Assembly: GCA_902802815.1 (NCBI GenBank)
Contig: CADCNQ010000004.1
Location: 1-64,000 of the forward strand
Source of the DNA: an uncultured Bacteroidales bacterium
GTDB taxonomy: Bacteria; Bacteroidota; Bacteroidia; Bacteroidales; Bacteroidaceae
Reading direction: 5' to 3'
DNA: 64,000 nucleotides
Below, piece by piece: positions 16,281 to 28,065 of this stretch. Both the position numbers and the translations under genes were made by a program. The notes below the pieces were generated by a model. It was given only the letters and a program-made list of their open reading frames with translations, made no database searches and was not told where the DNA came from. Numbering within the stretch: position 1 is the first letter of the stretch; each line of letters begins with the position of its first letter.

Positions 16281-16372
16281 TCAAATACAAAAAACAATCT
16301 TTTTACCTTAAACAAACTAATACCTAAAGTTTCGAAGAAGGGGCGCTGTGAAGCGCCCCCATTCTGTTTTTA
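16281..16372 (+). ncRNA. Candidate trans-acting small RNA complementary to the 9708-10046 mRNA leader
   Basis: A transcription unit of about 90 nt with its own promoter (16243-16274) and terminator hairpin (16340-16359) but no credible open frame. Its 5' half is unpaired and A- and U-rich. Positions 16294-16315 and 16318-16327 are perfect antisense to the ribosome-binding region of the small secreted protein gene (10050-10071 and 10075-10084). This layout (single-stranded seed, then GC hairpin and U-rich tail) is that of a base-pairing regulatory RNA. Start and end are estimated from the promoter and terminator. An alternative is a shared DNA element duplicated in both places. Confidence 0.65.
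16340..16372 (+). terminator. Terminator of the candidate small RNA
   Basis: An 8-bp GC stem GGGGCGCT/AGCGCCCC with loop GTGA, followed by CATTCTGTTTTTATT. It lies just beyond the end of the convergent engB gene and may also serve that gene. Confidence 0.8.
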
Positions 16373-16391
16373 TTGATGTCATCAACCGCCT

Positions 16392-16994
16392 TTACGCTAA
16401 CGATGAATTTATCTGGTCAATGTAAGCCAACAACTCCTCACGTCCAAGTCGTGTTTCACTACTGGTGACGAAATAAGGAGGAAGTTCTTCCCACTGCTCT
16501 TCCAGACTTTTCATATAATGTGCGGCCTGCATCTGCAACTTCGTTTTGGCAAGTTTGTCACCCTTTGTAAAAACTATTGCAAACGGCACACCATTCTCTC
16601 CCAGCCATTCCACAAATTCTAAATCAATCTTCTGGGGTTCATGGCGAATATCTATCAAAAGAAAGAGACAGGTCAGTTGCTCGCGCCCCAATATGTATTG
16701 GGATATAATACCTTCCAGCTTCTCCTGCATCTTTTTGCTACGCTTGGCATAACCGTAACCAGGCAAATCAACCAGAAACCAACTGTCATTGATTAGAAAA
16801 TGGTTTATCAGCAGCGTCTTGCCTGGTGTAGCAGACGTCTTCGCCAAAGACTTGCGCCCAGTCAGCATATTGATAAGTGAAGACTTGCCGACATTGCTGC
16901 GCCCGATAAAAGCATATTCCGGCAATCCGGTTTCGGGACACTGATCCAGACGGTAACTGCTGACAACGAATTCTGCCTTATTTATCTCACCCAT
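16392..16994 (-). CDS. engB: Ribosome biogenesis GTP-binding protein EngB/YsxC
   Basis: A 200-residue small GTPase needed for 50S ribosomal subunit assembly. G1 is GRSNVGKS at residues 31-38, the switch region contains TSATPGKT, G3 is DLPGYGYA, G4 is TKGDKL and G5 is SSETRLGRE. The length is usual. The start at 16994 overlaps the 3' end of the glucosaminidase gene by 13 bases, so the two genes form one transcript. Confidence 0.96.
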   Translation of the reverse strand: MGEINKAEFVVSSYRLDQCPETGLPEYAFIGRSNVGKSSLINMLTGRKSLAKTSATPGKTLLINHFLINDSWFLVDLPGYGYAKRSKKMQEKLEGIISQYILGREQLTCLFLLIDIRHEPQKIDLEFVEWLGENGVPFAIVFTKGDKLAKTKLQMQAAHYMKSLEEQWEELPPYFVTSSETRLGREELLAYIDQINSSLA

Positions 16995-17923
16995 ATCAAA
17001 TCACCCGGTTTTGCTACATAATCAGGATCCAAAGCATTCAGTATGTATAAATTCCTCAGATGGATTCCATACATTTGGGAGACATCATAAAGACTCTGCC
17101 CTACTTCAATCTTATGGGGAATACCGGCAAACTCTTTTGCCCCCTTCTTTTTCTTATTTTTCAAGTAGAGTATATCACCTACCGTGAGACCATACTCAGG
17201 CGTAAGATCGTTGAAACGATACAAATCCTTCACGCTAACTCCGGTGGCTTCTGAAATGCTGTTGATATCGTCTCCAGCCTCTATCACAATGAAATAGTTG
17301 CCGTTGTTGGCATAGACGTTGTGTGTGTCGTAGAAAGGCGGCAGTTCGTTCCTCGATTTCGCTTCGGCAACTATCTTGTCCTTTTCTTCCAAATCACGCA
17401 GCTTCATCTTGTCCAACTGACTGAGGGAATATAACTCGATAATTCGAATCAAGCTCTCCGCATACGTCGGGGATGTGGCATAGCCACATGCCTTCAAACC
17501 ACGCGCCCATCCTTTATAATCACGAATATCCAGACGGAACAGACGTTCGTAGCGTTTTCTCAACAGGAATTTTGAATGGTCTACAAACGACTCTCGGTCA
17601 TTTTTATATTTACGGAAATGTTCACCCCTCAAATCGTCATCAATAACAATATAAGGTCCGGTCCAATCCGAATGACACTTTATACCAAAATGATTATGGG
17701 CCTCTGTTGCCAGTCTGCTCCGTCCTGCCCCACTCTCCAACAAACCCTGAGCCATTGTTATTGATGCAGGTATACGATACAGTTGCATCTGCTCAACAGC
17801 TATCTTCTTATACTTATCAATGTAGGCCCAATATGCACGATTTGTGCTACCTTGAGCATATAGCTTTTTTCCTGATAAAACACATACTGAAATCAGGAGT
17901 ATATACAAAATAATACGTTTCAC
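16982..17923 (-). CDS. Secreted glucosaminidase-domain protein with LysM repeats
   Basis: A cell-wall hydrolase of 313 residues if it begins at the GTG at 17923. The signal peptide ([22 protein letters not shown]) is followed by a mannosyl-glycoprotein endo-beta-N-acetylglucosaminidase-like domain, about residues 30-180 ([20 protein letters not shown], then HNHFGIKCH). Two C-terminal LysM-type repeats (about 210-255 and 265-313) should hold it on peptidoglycan. A longer frame to 18163 exists but runs through the promoter of cdd, so I reject it. The -7 element ends only 5 bases before the GTG, so the mRNA may be nearly leaderless. Confidence 0.88.
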   Translation of the reverse strand: MKRIILYILLISVCVLSGKKLYAQGSTNRAYWAYIDKYKKIAVEQMQLYRIPASITMAQGLLESGAGRSRLATEAHNHFGIKCHSDWTGPYIVIDDDLRGEHFRKYKNDRESFVDHSKFLLRKRYERLFRLDIRDYKGWARGLKACGYATSPTYAESLIRIIELYSLSQLDKMKLRDLEEKDKIVAEAKSRNELPPFYDTHNVYANNGNYFIVIEAGDDINSISEATGVSVKDLYRFNDLTPEYGLTVGDILYLKNKKKKGAKEFAGIPHKIEVGQSLYDVSQMYGIHLRNLYILNALDPDYVAKPGDLIWVR

Positions 17924-17928
17924 AGCAG

Positions 17929-17958
17929 CAAAAGTACAAAAATGTTCTGAGTTACAAA
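17929..17958 (-). promoter_or_regulatory. Promoter of the glucosaminidase-engB unit
   Basis: On the minus strand TTTG (17955-17958), 18 bp, TACTTTTG (17929-17936). It ends 5 bases before the GTG start codon of the downstream gene. Confidence 0.65.
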
Positions 17959-18000
17959 TTTTGAACTTAGTGTTTTTTCGTCTATCTCGAATGTTTTTTG

Positions 18001-18008
18001 TAATTTTG
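18001..18008 (+). promoter_or_regulatory. -7 element for cdd
   Basis: TAATTTTG, 10 bases before the ATG at 18019. The -33 box is weak. It is divergent from the glucosaminidase promoter. Confidence 0.55.
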
Positions 18009-18018
18009 CGCCCGAGTA

Positions 18019-20111
<2,093 letters not shown>

Positions 20112-20168
20112 CAAAGTGTCAGTTGGCACAATGTTTGATGTATAAAGTCGTGAAGAATTATCTAAGCA

Positions 20169-20711
20169 ATGGCAACAAAGAAAACAAATAAGGAAGAAGA
20201 GAAGATTGTCAATTCGAGCGAAGACGTAGTTACCGAAACTGACGAGATGACCCAGCTTAAAGAACAACTGGCCCAAAAAACAGCAGAAGTTGAAGAGTTG
20301 AATGATCAGCTCCTTCGTAAGATAGCAGAGTTTGACAATTATCGTAAACGCACACTTAAAGAGAAGGCCGAGCTCATCCTCAATGGTGGAGAAAAAACAA
20401 TCTCCGCTATCCTGCCTGTCCTTGATGACATGGAACGTGCCCTTTCTGGCATGAAAAATTCAGAGGATATCTCTGCTGTGATAGAGGGTGTTGAACTAAT
20501 CTATAAAAAGTTTGTAGATACTCTCGAAAAGCAGGGAGTCACAATTATAGAAACAAAGGACGCGGATTTTAACGTGGATCTTCATGAAGCTGTTGCCCAG
20601 ATACCTGCTCCTACAGAGGAGATGAAAGGAAAGATTATTGACTGTACCCTCAAAGGATACAAAATGGGTGATAAGGTGATTAGGCACTCTCAAGTCGTTG
20701 TAGGAATGTAA
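20169..20711 (+). CDS. grpE: Nucleotide exchange factor GrpE
   Basis: A 180-residue cochaperone that releases ADP from DnaK. The N-terminal 40 residues are acidic and disordered. A long coiled coil follows (residues about 35-80, with [19 protein letters not shown]), and the C-terminal beta domain ends [18 protein letters not shown], the canonical GrpE ending. The gene ends 2 bases before dnaJ, so both are made together; dnaK is not in this window. A sequence that partly resembles a sigma54 promoter lies at 20123-20139. Confidence 0.95.
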   Translation: MATKKTNKEEEKIVNSSEDVVTETDEMTQLKEQLAQKTAEVEELNDQLLRKIAEFDNYRKRTLKEKAELILNGGEKTISAILPVLDDMERALSGMKNSEDISAVIEGVELIYKKFVDTLEKQGVTIIETKDADFNVDLHEAVAQIPAPTEEMKGKIIDCTLKGYKMGDKVIRHSQVVVGM

Positions 20712-20712
20712 T

Positions 20713-21894
20713 ATGGCAGAGAAGAGAGATTATTACGAAGTGCTTGGTGTGGCAAAAACTGCCACAGATGCTGAAATAAAGGCCGCTTACAAAAAGATGG
20801 CCATTAAGTACCATCCTGACCGTAACCCCGGCAACAAAGAGGCAGAGGAGAAGTTTAAGGAAGCGGCAGAAGCATATGATGTGCTCCGCGATAAAGACAA
20901 GAGAGCACGATATGATCAGTTCGGCTTTGCCGGTCTCAACGGAGCCGGAGGCTTTGGAGGAGGTTTCAATGGTGGCAGCATGAACATGGATGATATATTC
21001 TCCATGTTTGGAGACATCTTTGGCGGGCACATGAACGGAGGAGGTTTCGGCGGAGGCTTCAGTGACTTTTTCGGAGGCGGTGAACGTGGCACAAGAACCC
21101 ATCAGGGAGGCGATCTTCGTGTTCGGGTCAAGCTGACACTTGAAGAGGTTAACAAGGGAGTCACAAAGAAATTCAAAGTCCGTAAAAAGGTCACTTGTCC
21201 GGATTGTAACGGTTCCGGCAGTAAAGACGGACAGATGAGTACATGTTCCGTATGTCATGGCTCTGGAGTGGTTAATCGCGTGATGAACACAATGTTCGGA
21301 CGCATGCAAAGCCAGAGTCCCTGCACAGCTTGTGGCGGGCAAGGAAAGGTTATTAAAAACAAGTGCTCAAAGTGTCGCGGAGAAGGAATTATTGACGGAG
21401 ATGAAATTATCGAAGTAAATATTCCAGCCGGTGTTGCCGACGGTATGGTAGTAACTGCACGCGGCAAAGGACATGCAGGAGCTAATAATGGTATTCCCGG
21501 AGATATTCAGGTATATATTACTGTGGAGCCACACCCTGAACTTCTTAGATCCGAGAACAATCTTATATATAACCTACTTATCGACCTGCCGACAGCGACA
21601 TTGGGCGGAACCGTTGAAATTCCCTGCCTGGACGGTCGGGCTAAATTTAAAATAGAACCTGGCACGCAACCGGGAAAACAGGTCCGTTTAAGAGGAAAGG
21701 GACTACCTGCTGTTCAAGGTTACGGATATGGCACCGGAGACCTCATTGTAAATATTTCCGTTTACATTCCGGAACATTTGGCAAAAGATGAGAAGGACGC
21801 TTTTGAGAAAATGCGGACAAGCGACAACATGAAGCCCCGCAAGACGGCATCTTCACAGTCTTTCTTTGACAAATTAAGAGGCATGTTCTCGTGA
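20713..21894 (+). CDS. dnaJ: Chaperone protein DnaJ
   Basis: A 393-residue full-length class I J-protein that delivers unfolded clients to DnaK. The J domain carries HPD at residues 34-36. A Gly- and Phe-rich linker spans about 75-130. The zinc domain has four CxxCxGxG repeats: [24 protein letters not shown] and CSKCRGEG. The C-terminal substrate domains follow ([16 protein letters not shown], then [14 protein letters not shown]). It follows grpE after one base and overlaps folC by 4 bases (GTGACATAC context). Confidence 0.97.
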   Translation: MAEKRDYYEVLGVAKTATDAEIKAAYKKMAIKYHPDRNPGNKEAEEKFKEAAEAYDVLRDKDKRARYDQFGFAGLNGAGGFGGGFNGGSMNMDDIFSMFGDIFGGHMNGGGFGGGFSDFFGGGERGTRTHQGGDLRVRVKLTLEEVNKGVTKKFKVRKKVTCPDCNGSGSKDGQMSTCSVCHGSGVVNRVMNTMFGRMQSQSPCTACGGQGKVIKNKCSKCRGEGIIDGDEIIEVNIPAGVADGMVVTARGKGHAGANNGIPGDIQVYITVEPHPELLRSENNLIYNLLIDLPTATLGGTVEIPCLDGRAKFKIEPGTQPGKQVRLRGKGLPAVQGYGYGTGDLIVNISVYIPEHLAKDEKDAFEKMRTSDNMKPRKTASSQSFFDKLRGMFS

Positions 21895-23138
21895 CATACG
21901 AAGATGCCATAGACTATCTGTATAACGTAGCCCCGTTGTTCCAAAACATCGGGGCTGGCGCTTATAAGGAAGGACTCTCAAACACTATAGCATTAGATGA
22001 GCATTTCGGGCATCCGCACAGGAGATATAAAACTATTCATGTCGGAGGCACTAATGGAAAAGGGAGTGTTTCACACACACTTGCAGCTATTCTGCAAAGC
22101 GCAGGTTATCGAGTCGGTCTCTACACAAGTCCGCATCTTGTAGACTTTAGGGAAAGAATTCGTATCAACGGCCAAATGATACCCAAGGAGCGGGTTATAC
22201 GCTTTATCGAGGAAGAACGCAGTTTTTTTGAACCGCTCCACCCCTCCTTCTTTGAACTTACCACCGCTCTTGCCTTTATATATTTTGCTGAAGAACATGT
22301 GGATTGGGCCGTAATAGAGGTCGGATTGGGAGGAAGACTTGACTGTACAAATATTATTACACCACAGTTGTCAGTAATAACCAATATCAGCATGGATCAT
22401 GTGCAGTTTCTCGGTAACACACCGGCAAAAATTGCATCTGAAAAAGCAGGCATCATGAAGACTGGTGTCCCTGCCGTTATCGGTGAGGCAGAAGACATTA
22501 ATGTTCGGGAAGTTTTCATCAATCGCTCAATAAAAATCGGATGTCCCCTGCATTTTGCAGAAGAAGAATACTTTAACAATATTGAAGGAGAACTGAAGGG
22601 TCTGTGCCAAGAAAAAAACCAACAAACCATAAGACTTGCAGCATCCATATTGAAATTAGATAAAAAGGATGTGGAATATGGCATTAAACATGTCGTAGAA
22701 ACAACCGGGCTGATGGGACGTTGGCAAAAAATTTCCGACACTCCTCTTACTCTTTGCGACACCGGTCACAATGTGGGTGCTTGGCAGTATTTAGGTGTTC
22801 ATCTAAACACTTTAATAAAAGAGCGGCAAAGCGCTAATAATAAAAAAGTAACACTCCACATGATAATCGGAATGGTGTCAGATAAAGACATTCGTACCGT
22901 ATTGTCATATATGCCTCAAAACGCACAATATTATTTCACCCAAGCGAGTGTAAAAAGAGCAATGCCTGCTACAGACTTTGCAGAATTGGCATACAAGCAG
23001 GGACTTAAGGGACGCGCTTACCCCGATATCGAACACGCATATAATGCTGCAAACAATGCCGCAACTCCTGAAGATATCATTTTTATTGGGGGCAGCACAT
23101 TTGTTGTAGCAGATTTTCTCAAATTACAAGAAAACTAA
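21891..23138 (+). CDS. folC: Bifunctional folylpolyglutamate/dihydrofolate synthase
   Basis: A 415-residue Mur-ligase-like enzyme that adds glutamate to folates. The ATP site [14 protein letters not shown] is at about residues 47-60, followed by [26 protein letters not shown] and the [10 protein letters not shown] segment with its metal-site His are typical, and the C-terminal ligase domain contains DTGHNVGAW and GMVSDKDI. The GTG at 21891 (frame [11 protein letters not shown]) overlaps the dnaJ stop. The gene ends about 40 bases before the promoter of the sugar operon. Confidence 0.94.
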   Translation: MTYEDAIDYLYNVAPLFQNIGAGAYKEGLSNTIALDEHFGHPHRRYKTIHVGGTNGKGSVSHTLAAILQSAGYRVGLYTSPHLVDFRERIRINGQMIPKERVIRFIEEERSFFEPLHPSFFELTTALAFIYFAEEHVDWAVIEVGLGGRLDCTNIITPQLSVITNISMDHVQFLGNTPAKIASEKAGIMKTGVPAVIGEAEDINVREVFINRSIKIGCPLHFAEEEYFNNIEGELKGLCQEKNQQTIRLAASILKLDKKDVEYGIKHVVETTGLMGRWQKISDTPLTLCDTGHNVGAWQYLGVHLNTLIKERQSANNKKVTLHMIIGMVSDKDIRTVLSYMPQNAQYYFTQASVKRAMPATDFAELAYKQGLKGRAYPDIEHAYNAANNAATPEDIIFIGGSTFVVADFLKLQEN

Positions 23139-23177
23139 AGTTTTTCGACACATTTCTCCAACTTTTTAGACCAAAAG

Positions 23178-23209
23178 CTTGTCTGAGTCAAACATTTTTT
23201 GTAAATTTG
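23178..23209 (+). promoter_or_regulatory. Promoter of the galactose/arabinose block
   Basis: CTTG (23178-23181), 20 bp, TAAATTTG (23202-23209), 33 bases before the galM ATG. It is the only clear promoter found at the head of the ten-gene sugar block. Confidence 0.75.
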
Positions 23210-23242
23210 ACGCAGATTTTTAACTTTAAGTCAAAATATCTT

Positions 23243-24322
23243 ATGGAGAAACAACTTATTTCTGGTCTGAAAAGAAAGGATTTTCAGGCAATCGTACAGG
23301 GAAAAGAAACAGATTTGTATACCTTGACCAACGAGAATGGCATGGAGGTCAGCATCACCAATTATGGTGGTGCTGTTGTAAGCATTATGGTACCTGACCG
23401 TAATGGAAACATGGCCAATGTCATACAGGGTCACGATAGCATCAAAGGAGTCGTAGAGTCGCCAGAGCCTTTCCTGTCTACCCTTATCGGCCGATATGGC
23501 AATCGCATATGCAAGGGTAAATTCACGATGAATGGTAAAGAGTACAGCCTGGCTATCAACAACGGCCCGAATTCCCTTCATGGTGGTCCAACAGGTTGCC
23601 ATGCCCGTGTATGGGACGCAGAGCAGGTGAATGACCAGGAACTCGTATTGCGATACGTGTTTGCATACTACGAGGAAGGATTCCCCGGAGAGGTGCACAT
23701 GACTGTAAAGTACAGTTTGACAGACGATAACGAACTCGTAATCGACTATCGCGGCACCACCAACAAGAAGACAATCATCAACATGACACACCATGCCTTC
23801 TTCTCGCTGACAGGCATAGGAAATCCTACTCCCGACCAGTTGGATTGTCTGCTGCAGGTCAATGCCGATTTCTATATCCCCATCGACGAGACGTCAATCC
23901 CCACGGGTGAGATTCTGAAGGTTGAGGGCACACCGTTCGACTTCCGCACGGAAAAAACCATCGGACAGGATATTGAAGCAGATGACGAACAGATAAAGAA
24001 CGGTTCTGGATATGACCATTGCTACGTCCTAAACAAGAAAGAACCCGGAGAGCTTTCGTGGGCATGCACAATGACAGACCCCAAGAGCGGCAGAACGCTT
24101 GAGACATGGACAACAGAGCCCGGCATGCAGTTCTATTCCGGCAACTTCCTCAGCGGCATTTCCATCCAGAACGGATGTACGGCTCCCCGTCGCAGCGCTA
24201 TGTGCTTCGAGGCCCAGCACTTCCCCGACTCTCCCAACCGTCCGTACTTCCCCTCTGTACAAATCAGGCCAGGTGAAGTTTATAAGCAGAAGACTGTTTA
24301 TAAATTCGGTTTGGCAGACTAA
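23243..24322 (+). CDS. galM: Aldose 1-epimerase (mutarotase), cytoplasmic
   Basis: A 359-residue galactose mutarotase. It converts beta- to alpha-D-galactose, the form GalK uses. Motifs: ISITNYGGAVVSIMVPDRNG near the start, RYGNRICKGKFT, the catalytic His region NGPNSLHGG, MTHHAFFSL and GYDHCYVL; the catalytic Glu lies in AMCFEAQHFPDSPN. No signal peptide. The start at 23243 (MEKQLISG) is chosen over an upstream ATG at 23207 that would lie in the promoter. It is the first gene of the block; a lipoprotein paralog lies at 26801. Confidence 0.92.
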   Translation: MEKQLISGLKRKDFQAIVQGKETDLYTLTNENGMEVSITNYGGAVVSIMVPDRNGNMANVIQGHDSIKGVVESPEPFLSTLIGRYGNRICKGKFTMNGKEYSLAINNGPNSLHGGPTGCHARVWDAEQVNDQELVLRYVFAYYEEGFPGEVHMTVKYSLTDDNELVIDYRGTTNKKTIINMTHHAFFSLTGIGNPTPDQLDCLLQVNADFYIPIDETSIPTGEILKVEGTPFDFRTEKTIGQDIEADDEQIKNGSGYDHCYVLNKKEPGELSWACTMTDPKSGRTLETWTTEPGMQFYSGNFLSGISIQNGCTAPRRSAMCFEAQHFPDSPNRPYFPSVQIRPGEVYKQKTVYKFGLAD

Positions 24323-24359
24323 ACACTTTAAGGATAAAATCATTAACAAATAAAAAACC

Positions 24360-25586
24360 ATGTCACAAAAACAAACTCCGAACTACACGTTCGCTCTGAT
24401 TATTGTGATTGCCGTATGTTTCCTTATCGGATTCGTTACGACAATGAACAACTCAATGATTGAATCCTTGAAGTACGCCTTTAACCTGAATGATGCTCAA
24501 GGAAATTTGGTTAACACCGCATTCTATGGAGCATACTGTCTCTCCATCCCATTTGCAATGATGATGAATAAGATTGGTTACAAGTCCACACTTGTACTCG
24601 GTCTCGTTGTCGTTGCATGCGGTTTTGTGGCCAATTACTTCGGTTTGACCAGCGGTAGCGCAAGCCTTTACAACATTTTCCTTGGTTGCATGTTCATTGT
24701 AGCGATGGGTGTTGTAATGCTTCAACTTGTAGCCAATCCCTATGTTATGGTGCTTGGTGCTCCGGAGGGCGGTGCTTTCCGTATGACCTTGTCACAGGCT
24801 TTGAACAGCGTAGCGACTACTGTTGCCCCAATCTTTATTACAAGTATCATTTTGGGCAAGGAAACAAGTCAGGCAACACCAGAAGATATTCCCATGCCAT
24901 TCCTTGGCTTAGGTATCTTTACCCTAGCCTTGGCTTTAATTCTATGTTTCCTCAAGTTGCCTAATATTGACGAAGGTGCTCAAGCAGAAGAAGCCAGCGG
25001 CGAGCAGAAACAATGGAAGTCCAGTGCATTCAAATATCCTCACGTATGGTTTGGTGCACTTGGTATCTTCATGTATATGGGTCTTGAAATCGGTATTCCA
25101 TCTATGCTTCCTGCTTATTGGAAGAATGCTGCTGCTGAAGGCAACCCTCTTCCCGGCAGTGCAACAGCATTCCTTCCTTTTTATTGGGGCGGAATGATGG
25201 TAGGCCGATTCGTAGGCGCTGCAATCCTTTCCAAGTTTGAGCCTCGCAAGCTCTTGTCTTTCTGCCTTATCATGGGTGCTCTGTGCGTAGGAAGTAGTTT
25301 CTTCCTGCCTGGTATGATTGGTGTATATGCAATGCTTGCAGCAGGCCTGTTCCACAGTGTAATGTGGCCTCTTATCTTCAACCTCGGATTGCAGGATCTC
25401 GGACCTAACACAAAGACGGCATCCGGTCTCATCAACATGGGTGTGCTAGGTGGTGCATCACTGCCTGTGATTATGGCTCTGCTTATCCCGAGTTATGGTG
25501 TAGGTGTTGCCATTTGCATGATGTTCGTATACTACGCCTATGTTCTGTGGTTCACAGTTAAAGGCTGTAGAGTTGGACTTGACTAA
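24360..25586 (+). CDS. MFS sugar transporter, glucose/galactose (FHS/FucP) family
   Basis: A 408-residue inner-membrane protein with about 12 hydrophobic segments. The FHS family signature is seen at the start (FALIIVIAVCFLIGFVTTMN) and in LQLVANPYVMVLGAP, a family hallmark near residue 125. FHS members such as FucP and GluP are proton- or sodium-coupled symporters for fucose, glucose or galactose. Its place between galM and galK makes galactose the most likely substrate. It sits 37 bases after galM and 35 before galK. Confidence 0.9.
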   Translation: MSQKQTPNYTFALIIVIAVCFLIGFVTTMNNSMIESLKYAFNLNDAQGNLVNTAFYGAYCLSIPFAMMMNKIGYKSTLVLGLVVVACGFVANYFGLTSGSASLYNIFLGCMFIVAMGVVMLQLVANPYVMVLGAPEGGAFRMTLSQALNSVATTVAPIFITSIILGKETSQATPEDIPMPFLGLGIFTLALALILCFLKLPNIDEGAQAEEASGEQKQWKSSAFKYPHVWFGALGIFMYMGLEIGIPSMLPAYWKNAAAEGNPLPGSATAFLPFYWGGMMVGRFVGAAILSKFEPRKLLSFCLIMGALCVGSSFFLPGMIGVYAMLAAGLFHSVMWPLIFNLGLQDLGPNTKTASGLINMGVLGGASLPVIMALLIPSYGVGVAICMMFVYYAYVLWFTVKGCRVGLD

Positions 25587-25621
25587 TTTTAATATTAACA
25601 ATCAAAATAAAATCTAGAACT

Positions 25622-26782
25622 ATGAGACTAACAATTGATGATGTTCGCAGTCGCTTCATTAAGCATTTCGATGGTACTACAGGCAGCGTGTATGCTTCTC
25701 CTGGCCGTATCAACCTCATTGGTGAGCACACAGACTACAACAATGGCTTTGTATTTCCAGGAGCTGTTCAGCAAGGTATGATTGCTGAGATTAAGCCTAA
25801 TGGCACACGCAACGTGAATGCATATTCCATCGACCTTAAGGATAAGGTGACATTCTCTTTGGACGACCCCGAAGGTCCTTCTGCTACTTGGGCACGCTAC
25901 ATCTTCGGTGTATGCCGTGAGATGATGGCATTAGGTGTTCCCGTAGAAGGTTTCAATACAGCATTTGCCGGTGATGTTCCTCTTGGTGCCGGTATGTCTT
26001 CAAGTGCTGCCCTCGAAAGTTGCTTTGCATTCGCATGTAATGACCTTTGGGGAAACAACAAGATTGAGAAAATGGAACTGGCTCGTGTCGGCCAGCGCAC
26101 AGAGCACAAATACATCGGTTGCAACTGCGGTATTATGGATCAGTTTGCAAGTGTATTCGGCAAGGCTGGCAGCCTGATGCGTTTGGATTGCCGCTCCGGT
26201 GAGTTTGCTTACTTCCCCTGGAACCCGAATGGTTACAAACTTGTTCTTGTTAACTCATGTGTAAAGCACCAGTTGGCAGGTTCTCCCTACAACGACCGTC
26301 GTCTCTCCTGCGAGCGCGTCGCTGCTGTCATCGCAAAGCATCACAGCGAAGTGGAAACCTTGCGTGATGCCAACTACGATTATCTTGAAGAGGTTAAGTC
26401 CGAGGTGAGCGATGAAGATTACAAGAGAGCAAAATATGTCATCGGAGAGGTGGATCGCGTGCTTAAAGTCTGCGACGCTCTGGAAGAGGGCGACTACGAG
26501 ACTGTAGGCCAGATGATGTATGCTACTCATTATGGTCTTTCTCAAGAGTATGAGGTTAGCTGCGAAGAACTTGATTTCCTTAACGACATTGCTAAAGACT
26601 GCGGTGTAACAGGTAGCCGTATCATGGGCGGTGGCTTCGGTGGCTGTACTATCAACCTCGTAAGCAACGAGCTCTATGACAATTTCGTGAAGACTGCTAA
26701 AGAGAAGTTCCAGGCCAAGTACGGCAAGGAGCCTATCATCATCGATGTCGTTATCGGCGATGGTAGCAGAAAACTGTGCTAA
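25622..26782 (+). CDS. galK: Galactokinase
   Basis: A 386-residue GHMP kinase that phosphorylates alpha-D-galactose at C1. The galactokinase signature GRINLIGEHTDYNNGF is at about residues 28-43. The GHMP ATP loop PLGAGMSSSAALE is at about 121-133, and a C-terminal GGGFGGCTINL is near 338-348. The length is standard. galT and galE are not in this window, so the next Leloir steps must be encoded elsewhere. Confidence 0.96.
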   Translation: MRLTIDDVRSRFIKHFDGTTGSVYASPGRINLIGEHTDYNNGFVFPGAVQQGMIAEIKPNGTRNVNAYSIDLKDKVTFSLDDPEGPSATWARYIFGVCREMMALGVPVEGFNTAFAGDVPLGAGMSSSAALESCFAFACNDLWGNNKIEKMELARVGQRTEHKYIGCNCGIMDQFASVFGKAGSLMRLDCRSGEFAYFPWNPNGYKLVLVNSCVKHQLAGSPYNDRRLSCERVAAVIAKHHSEVETLRDANYDYLEEVKSEVSDEDYKRAKYVIGEVDRVLKVCDALEEGDYETVGQMMYATHYGLSQEYEVSCEELDFLNDIAKDCGVTGSRIMGGGFGGCTINLVSNELYDNFVKTAKEKFQAKYGKEPIIIDVVIGDGSRKLC

Positions 26783-26800
26783 TATTATATTATGTGTAAT

Positions 26801-28033
26801 ATGAACAAGATTCTATATGCAGTAGCCGTGGCCTCCACGGCACTGTTGGGAAGTTGTTGCTGCAACAAAACTGCAGAATGCAATTCCACTATAACAAAGT
26901 CTGGGATAAACCCGGCCGACTACGACACGACAATCTGTGTTGGCTATGATTACGAAAACTCCAAATTCATTCCCGTTGAAGAGGGCGCAAAGCAGGTAAA
27001 GCTCTATACCCTTAAGAACAAGAACGGAATGGAAGTCTGCATCACCAACTTTGGTGGACGTGTGGTATCTATCATGGTTCCCAACAAGGATGGTAAATTC
27101 GTGGACGTATGCTGTGGTTTTGATAAGGTTGAAAACTACTTTCCCTGGAACTTCGAGACAGATTTCGGCAGTTCTGTAGGTCGCTATGCAAACCGCATCG
27201 ACGGTGGCACATTTACCCTCCCCGAAGAAGAGGAGCCTGTCGTTCTGGATAAGAACAACAACGGCCATGCATCTCTTCACGGAGGCTACACAGGTTGGCA
27301 GTATGTTGTATACGATGTTGAGGAAGCCACAGAGCAGTCTCTCGTTTTGTCACATGTTTCTCCTGACGGTGACAATAAGTTCCCCGCAGAAGTGAAAGTC
27401 ACAGTCAGGTTCGATCTTACAGACGACAACGCTCTGGTAATCAACTTTGACGGTGTTGCAGATGCACCCACGGTACTTAACATGACAAACCACACCTACT
27501 TCAACTTGTCCGGAGACCTCAACAACACTATCGACGAGAGTATTCTGCAGGTTAACGCAGACAATTACACTCCTGCCGACGAGTGGTACATTCCTACAGG
27601 AGAAATCCGTTCTGTTGAAGGTACGGCATTTGACTTCCGTCAACCCAAGGCCATCGGCACAAACTTCGGTGACAACAATCCCGAATTGGAAGCCGCAGGT
27701 GGTGGTTACGACCACAACTGGTGTCTGAACACAAAGGGTAACCAGGATGACATTTGTGCCACAATGACAGATCCCCGCAGCGGTATCCGTCTTGATGTTT
27801 ACACCAATGAACCTGGCATCCAGTGCTACACAGCAAACTTCCAGGACGGCACACGTCCCGGCAAGGGCGGCATCATGTATCAGAAGCATTGTGCAATCTG
27901 TTTGGAAAGCCAGAAATATCCCGACTCTCCCAACAAGTATACTTTGGCTGGATGGGAACAGTGTTCTCCTTTCATCTCTCCGATGAAGCCATACCACAGT
28001 TATGTGAAGTATGCTTTCTCTGTTGACAAATAA
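26801..28033 (+). CDS. galM: Aldose 1-epimerase, exported lipoprotein form
   Basis: About 410 residues; the mutarotase fold preceded by a lipoprotein signal (MNKILYAVAVASTALLGSCCC), lipobox LLGSC. After a short linker, MEVCITNFGGRVVSIMVPNK, RYANRIDGGTFT, GHASLHGG, MTNHTYFNLSG and AICLESQKYPDSPN follow the family. It is presumably anchored in the periplasm or on the outer membrane and equilibrates sugar anomers before uptake. It is a divergent paralog of the cytoplasmic galM at 23243. The frame also allows a start at 26792 (MCN before MNK). It is 10-20 bases after galK. Confidence 0.9.
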   Translation: MNKILYAVAVASTALLGSCCCNKTAECNSTITKSGINPADYDTTICVGYDYENSKFIPVEEGAKQVKLYTLKNKNGMEVCITNFGGRVVSIMVPNKDGKFVDVCCGFDKVENYFPWNFETDFGSSVGRYANRIDGGTFTLPEEEEPVVLDKNNNGHASLHGGYTGWQYVVYDVEEATEQSLVLSHVSPDGDNKFPAEVKVTVRFDLTDDNALVINFDGVADAPTVLNMTNHTYFNLSGDLNNTIDESILQVNADNYTPADEWYIPTGEIRSVEGTAFDFRQPKAIGTNFGDNNPELEAAGGGYDHNWCLNTKGNQDDICATMTDPRSGIRLDVYTNEPGIQCYTANFQDGTRPGKGGIMYQKHCAICLESQKYPDSPNKYTLAGWEQCSPFISPMKPYHSYVKYAFSVDK

Positions 28034-28065
28034 CACATATTTTTATAACTCAACAAACAAAAACA

